Source of the DNA: Verrucomicrobiia bacterium
GTDB taxonomy: Bacteria > Verrucomicrobiota > Verrucomicrobiia > Limisphaerales > JAUIHU01
Assembly: GCA_030432175.1 (NCBI GenBank)
Contig: JAUIHU010000185.1
Span: 1-8,011, forward strand
Length of the DNA: 8,011 nt
Direction of reading: 5' to 3'
Every line of letters begins with the position of its first letter. Positions within the stretch are counted from its first letter, which is position 1. The notes beneath the pieces are model-generated. The model did no database searches. It saw only the letters and a list, made by a program, of their open reading frames with translations, and was not told the origin of the DNA. A program made the translations under genes and the position numbers. Shown in pieces: positions 6,407 through 8,011 of the stretch.

Positions 6407-7993
6407 ATGAGTGAATCCATGAATCGGCGAGATCGGTTAAAAATTCTGCTAAGTCTGGGTCTGGTGACCATACTGGTCATCATTTTATACCGTTCCCTGG
6501 CGTTGAACTATGTCGGCAACCAGTCCCTTATCACAGCAAACCAGGAAAGCATCAGCCGCCTGGTCAACAACCTCTACCTGTTGAATGGGCGGAATCTTTC
6601 CAGGATCAGTGATCTTGAAACGCAGTTTGCCAATTACCAGGAATCACAAGCAGCGGTGATCACCGGCCTGACTGAATCCATCAGCCAGCTTGCCGAGCAA
6701 ACCGCCGCGGCACAGGCTGAACTTCAAAAGAACCTGGAGGCCAGCATCGCCGCTCAGCAGGCATCAGCTGAGGAATTGAAGGCAAGTATTGCCGCTACCC
6801 AGGAACAGATTGCCGCAGCGCAGACTCAGATGAATGGATTTATTGAGACTCAAACCCAATTAAATGAGGAGGTTTTGGCGGGTATTGAGAAAGTTCAGCA
6901 AGCCACTCAACTCGGGGACAGCCAGTTGGATGTCAAACTGAGTGAGAGAGTCACTGCGAATACGGAAGCAACCACACAATTGGAGAAATCACTAACCGAG
7001 AAAATTGACGCCAATGTCGCCAGTATTTCTGCTGTGGATACCAAAGTGGATACTTTAACAGCTGAAAACGCCGCTCAAATCACTTCAAATTCTGAAGCGA
7101 TCAACGCATTAGCGACCGATATTGTCCGAAAAACCGATGAAAATCGCGGCTTGATCTCAGGAGTGAATGTCAGAGTGGATGAATTAGGAGCCAAGCACGA
7201 CGCTTCACTGGCAGATCTGGATTCCAAGGTTGTGACGATAACAGATGGAAACAAAGCAGTTATTCAATCGGTGGATGAAAAATTAGTCCAGTACCAGCTC
7301 AAAACAGATGAGAGTCTCGCCGGTTTAAACAATAATCTTTATTTGTTACGCAGTGAAAACGAAGCATCCCATGAGGCTCTTCAGAAAGAATTCAAGGAGC
7401 TGACATTGAAGAATCGCAGAAGTATCACCGTTCTCGAAACGAATTTGAATGCCTATACTTCCGTAAATCGACTTGCCATCGGCGGTTTAGATCAGAAAGT
7501 CACGTCTCTGACTTCCAATAACAAAAATGCCATCCAAAAGCTGCAACGTGAAGTTTCTCCATGGTTAAGGAACAACATTATTTCTATTGGAGTTCTTGAC
7601 AGCCAATTGTTGGGTGTCCTGAAAGAAAACCAGGACAATCCTGAAGCCTTGTCCAAACAGCTAAACCAGTTTCTTGATACTTTCAATTTTACCAGTGACG
7701 AAATCCCGGTCGGCACCATTTGCGCATTCCCACGCCAAAACGCACCGGTCGGTTGGTTAAAATGCGATGGATCTCCAATTTTGGCCAGCGATTATCGAGC
7801 TTTGGTCAGTCATTTGGAAGGACCTGACGCAGATCAGGCGACTTTGCCTGATTTACGAGGTGTGACACTCAAGGGATTTAACCTGGGCAGAGCGGATGGA
7901 GATGAGATTGAGGTTTCGCTTCTGAGATCGAATATCTCTACGACTGATTTAGACAACAATCAGGTCCCAATCATCTGGTGTGTTAAGTTTTAA
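6407..7993 (+). CDS. Membrane-anchored coiled-coil fibre protein with C-terminal phage tail-collar domain
   Basis: The 528-aa product begins with a basic stretch (NRRDRLK) and one hydrophobic segment (about residues 11-29, ILLSLGLVTILVIILY), a signal anchor expected to leave the rest outside the cytoplasm. Residues about 40-200 are low-complexity, Ala/Gln/Glu-rich helical repeats; 228-407 form ten 18-residue units (see the repeat entry); both predict a long coiled-coil stalk. Residues 434-490 (PVGTICAFPRQNAPVGWLKC, then CDGSPI, LPDLRG) are a tail-collar domain, known from the tips of phage short tail fibres and from tail-like structures. The C-terminus (PIIWCVKF) resembles the end of that fold. 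No phage structural genes flank it, so a cell-surface adhesin or fibre is more likely than a prophage protein (inference). The ATG at 6407 has only a weak AGG 5 nt upstream; an in-frame ATG at 6419 (codon 5) is an alternative start. The reading frame is intact. Confidence 0.85.
   Translation: MSESMNRRDRLKILLSLGLVTILVIILYRSLALNYVGNQSLITANQESISRLVNNLYLLNGRNLSRISDLETQFANYQESQAAVITGLTESISQLAEQTAAAQAELQKNLEASIAAQQASAEELKASIAATQEQIAAAQTQMNGFIETQTQLNEEVLAGIEKVQQATQLGDSQLDVKLSERVTANTEATTQLEKSLTEKIDANVASISAVDTKVDTLTAENAAQITSNSEAINALATDIVRKTDENRGLISGVNVRVDELGAKHDASLADLDSKVVTITDGNKAVIQSVDEKLVQYQLKTDESLAGLNNNLYLLRSENEASHEALQKEFKELTLKNRRSITVLETNLNAYTSVNRLAIGGLDQKVTSLTSNNKNAIQKLQREVSPWLRNNIISIGVLDSQLLGVLKENQDNPEALSKQLNQFLDTFNFTSDEIPVGTICAFPRQNAPVGWLKCDGSPILASDYRALVSHLEGPDADQATLPDLRGVTLKGFNLGRADGDEIEVSLLRSNISTTDLDNNQVPIIWCVKF
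7088..7627 (+). repeat. Ten in-phase 18-residue (54-bp) coding repeats in the stalk
   Basis: Residues 228-407 of the collar protein divide into exactly ten 18-residue units without gaps. Unit position 1 is Asn in eight of ten (N228, 246, 282, 318, 336, 354, 372, 390). Position 5 is Ile or Leu in nine, position 8 is Leu or Val in all ten, and position 12 is Ile, Val, Leu or Phe in all ten. Examples are NRLAIGGLDQKVTSLTSN (354-371) and NKNAIQKLQREVSPWLRN (372-389). A related unit lies at 203-220, shifted by a 7-residue insertion. The units are diverged at the DNA level, so the amplification is old. Eighteen residues equal five helical turns (a heptad plus a hendecad), which fits a nearly straight coiled coil. 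Confidence 0.75.
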
Positions 7994-8011
7994 ACCTATT
8001 CAAATGGAACC

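Noticed and set aside
6407..7993. Prophage region, based on the tail-collar domain
   Set aside because: The protein has a membrane anchor and there are no capsid, portal, terminase, integrase or other tail genes in the window.

Overview
The window looks like an accessory (defence-island) stretch of a Gram-negative-type bacterial chromosome with moderate GC. The organism cannot be named from the sequence. Weak or absent Shine-Dalgarno sites, a large type II-C Cas9 and a membrane-anchored tail-collar protein would fit an environmental lineage such as Planctomycetota, but that is only an impression.

Left part (1-4734, minus strand): a compact type II-C CRISPR-Cas operon in the order cas9 (1175 aa), cas1 (301 aa), cas2 (cut by the left edge). 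The genes are 12 bp apart (cas9/cas1) or overlap by 4 bp (cas1/cas2), so they are probably one transcript. A sigma70-like promoter (4775-4803) and a perfect inverted repeat over the predicted transcription start (4751-4769) lie just upstream of cas9. All Cas9 and Cas1 catalytic residues I looked for are present, so the module appears intact. No CRISPR array of this system lies in the window. It is expected beyond position 1, after cas2. No tracrRNA could be identified with confidence.

Middle part (4735-6406): a genomic scar. It holds a single 32-nt sequence resembling a type I-C CRISPR repeat (5097-5128), then a fragment of a DUF1016/YhcG-family gene broken by an in-frame stop (5219-5221), then a GC-richer remnant of hsdM, the methyltransferase subunit of a type I restriction-modification system. 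The hsdM piece lacks its N-terminal half and about a hundred residues just after the catalytic NPPF motif. Next come about 460 bp with no convincing gene but with a short repeated GGGCTTATAG motif. I read this as the decayed remains of an older defence island beside the intact Cas9 operon.

Right part (6407-7993, plus strand): a 528-aa protein with one N-terminal membrane anchor, a long coiled-coil stalk built largely of ten in-phase 18-residue units, and a C-terminal phage tail-collar domain. It looks like a cell-anchored, fibre-like surface protein. It shows no functional link to the CRISPR genes.
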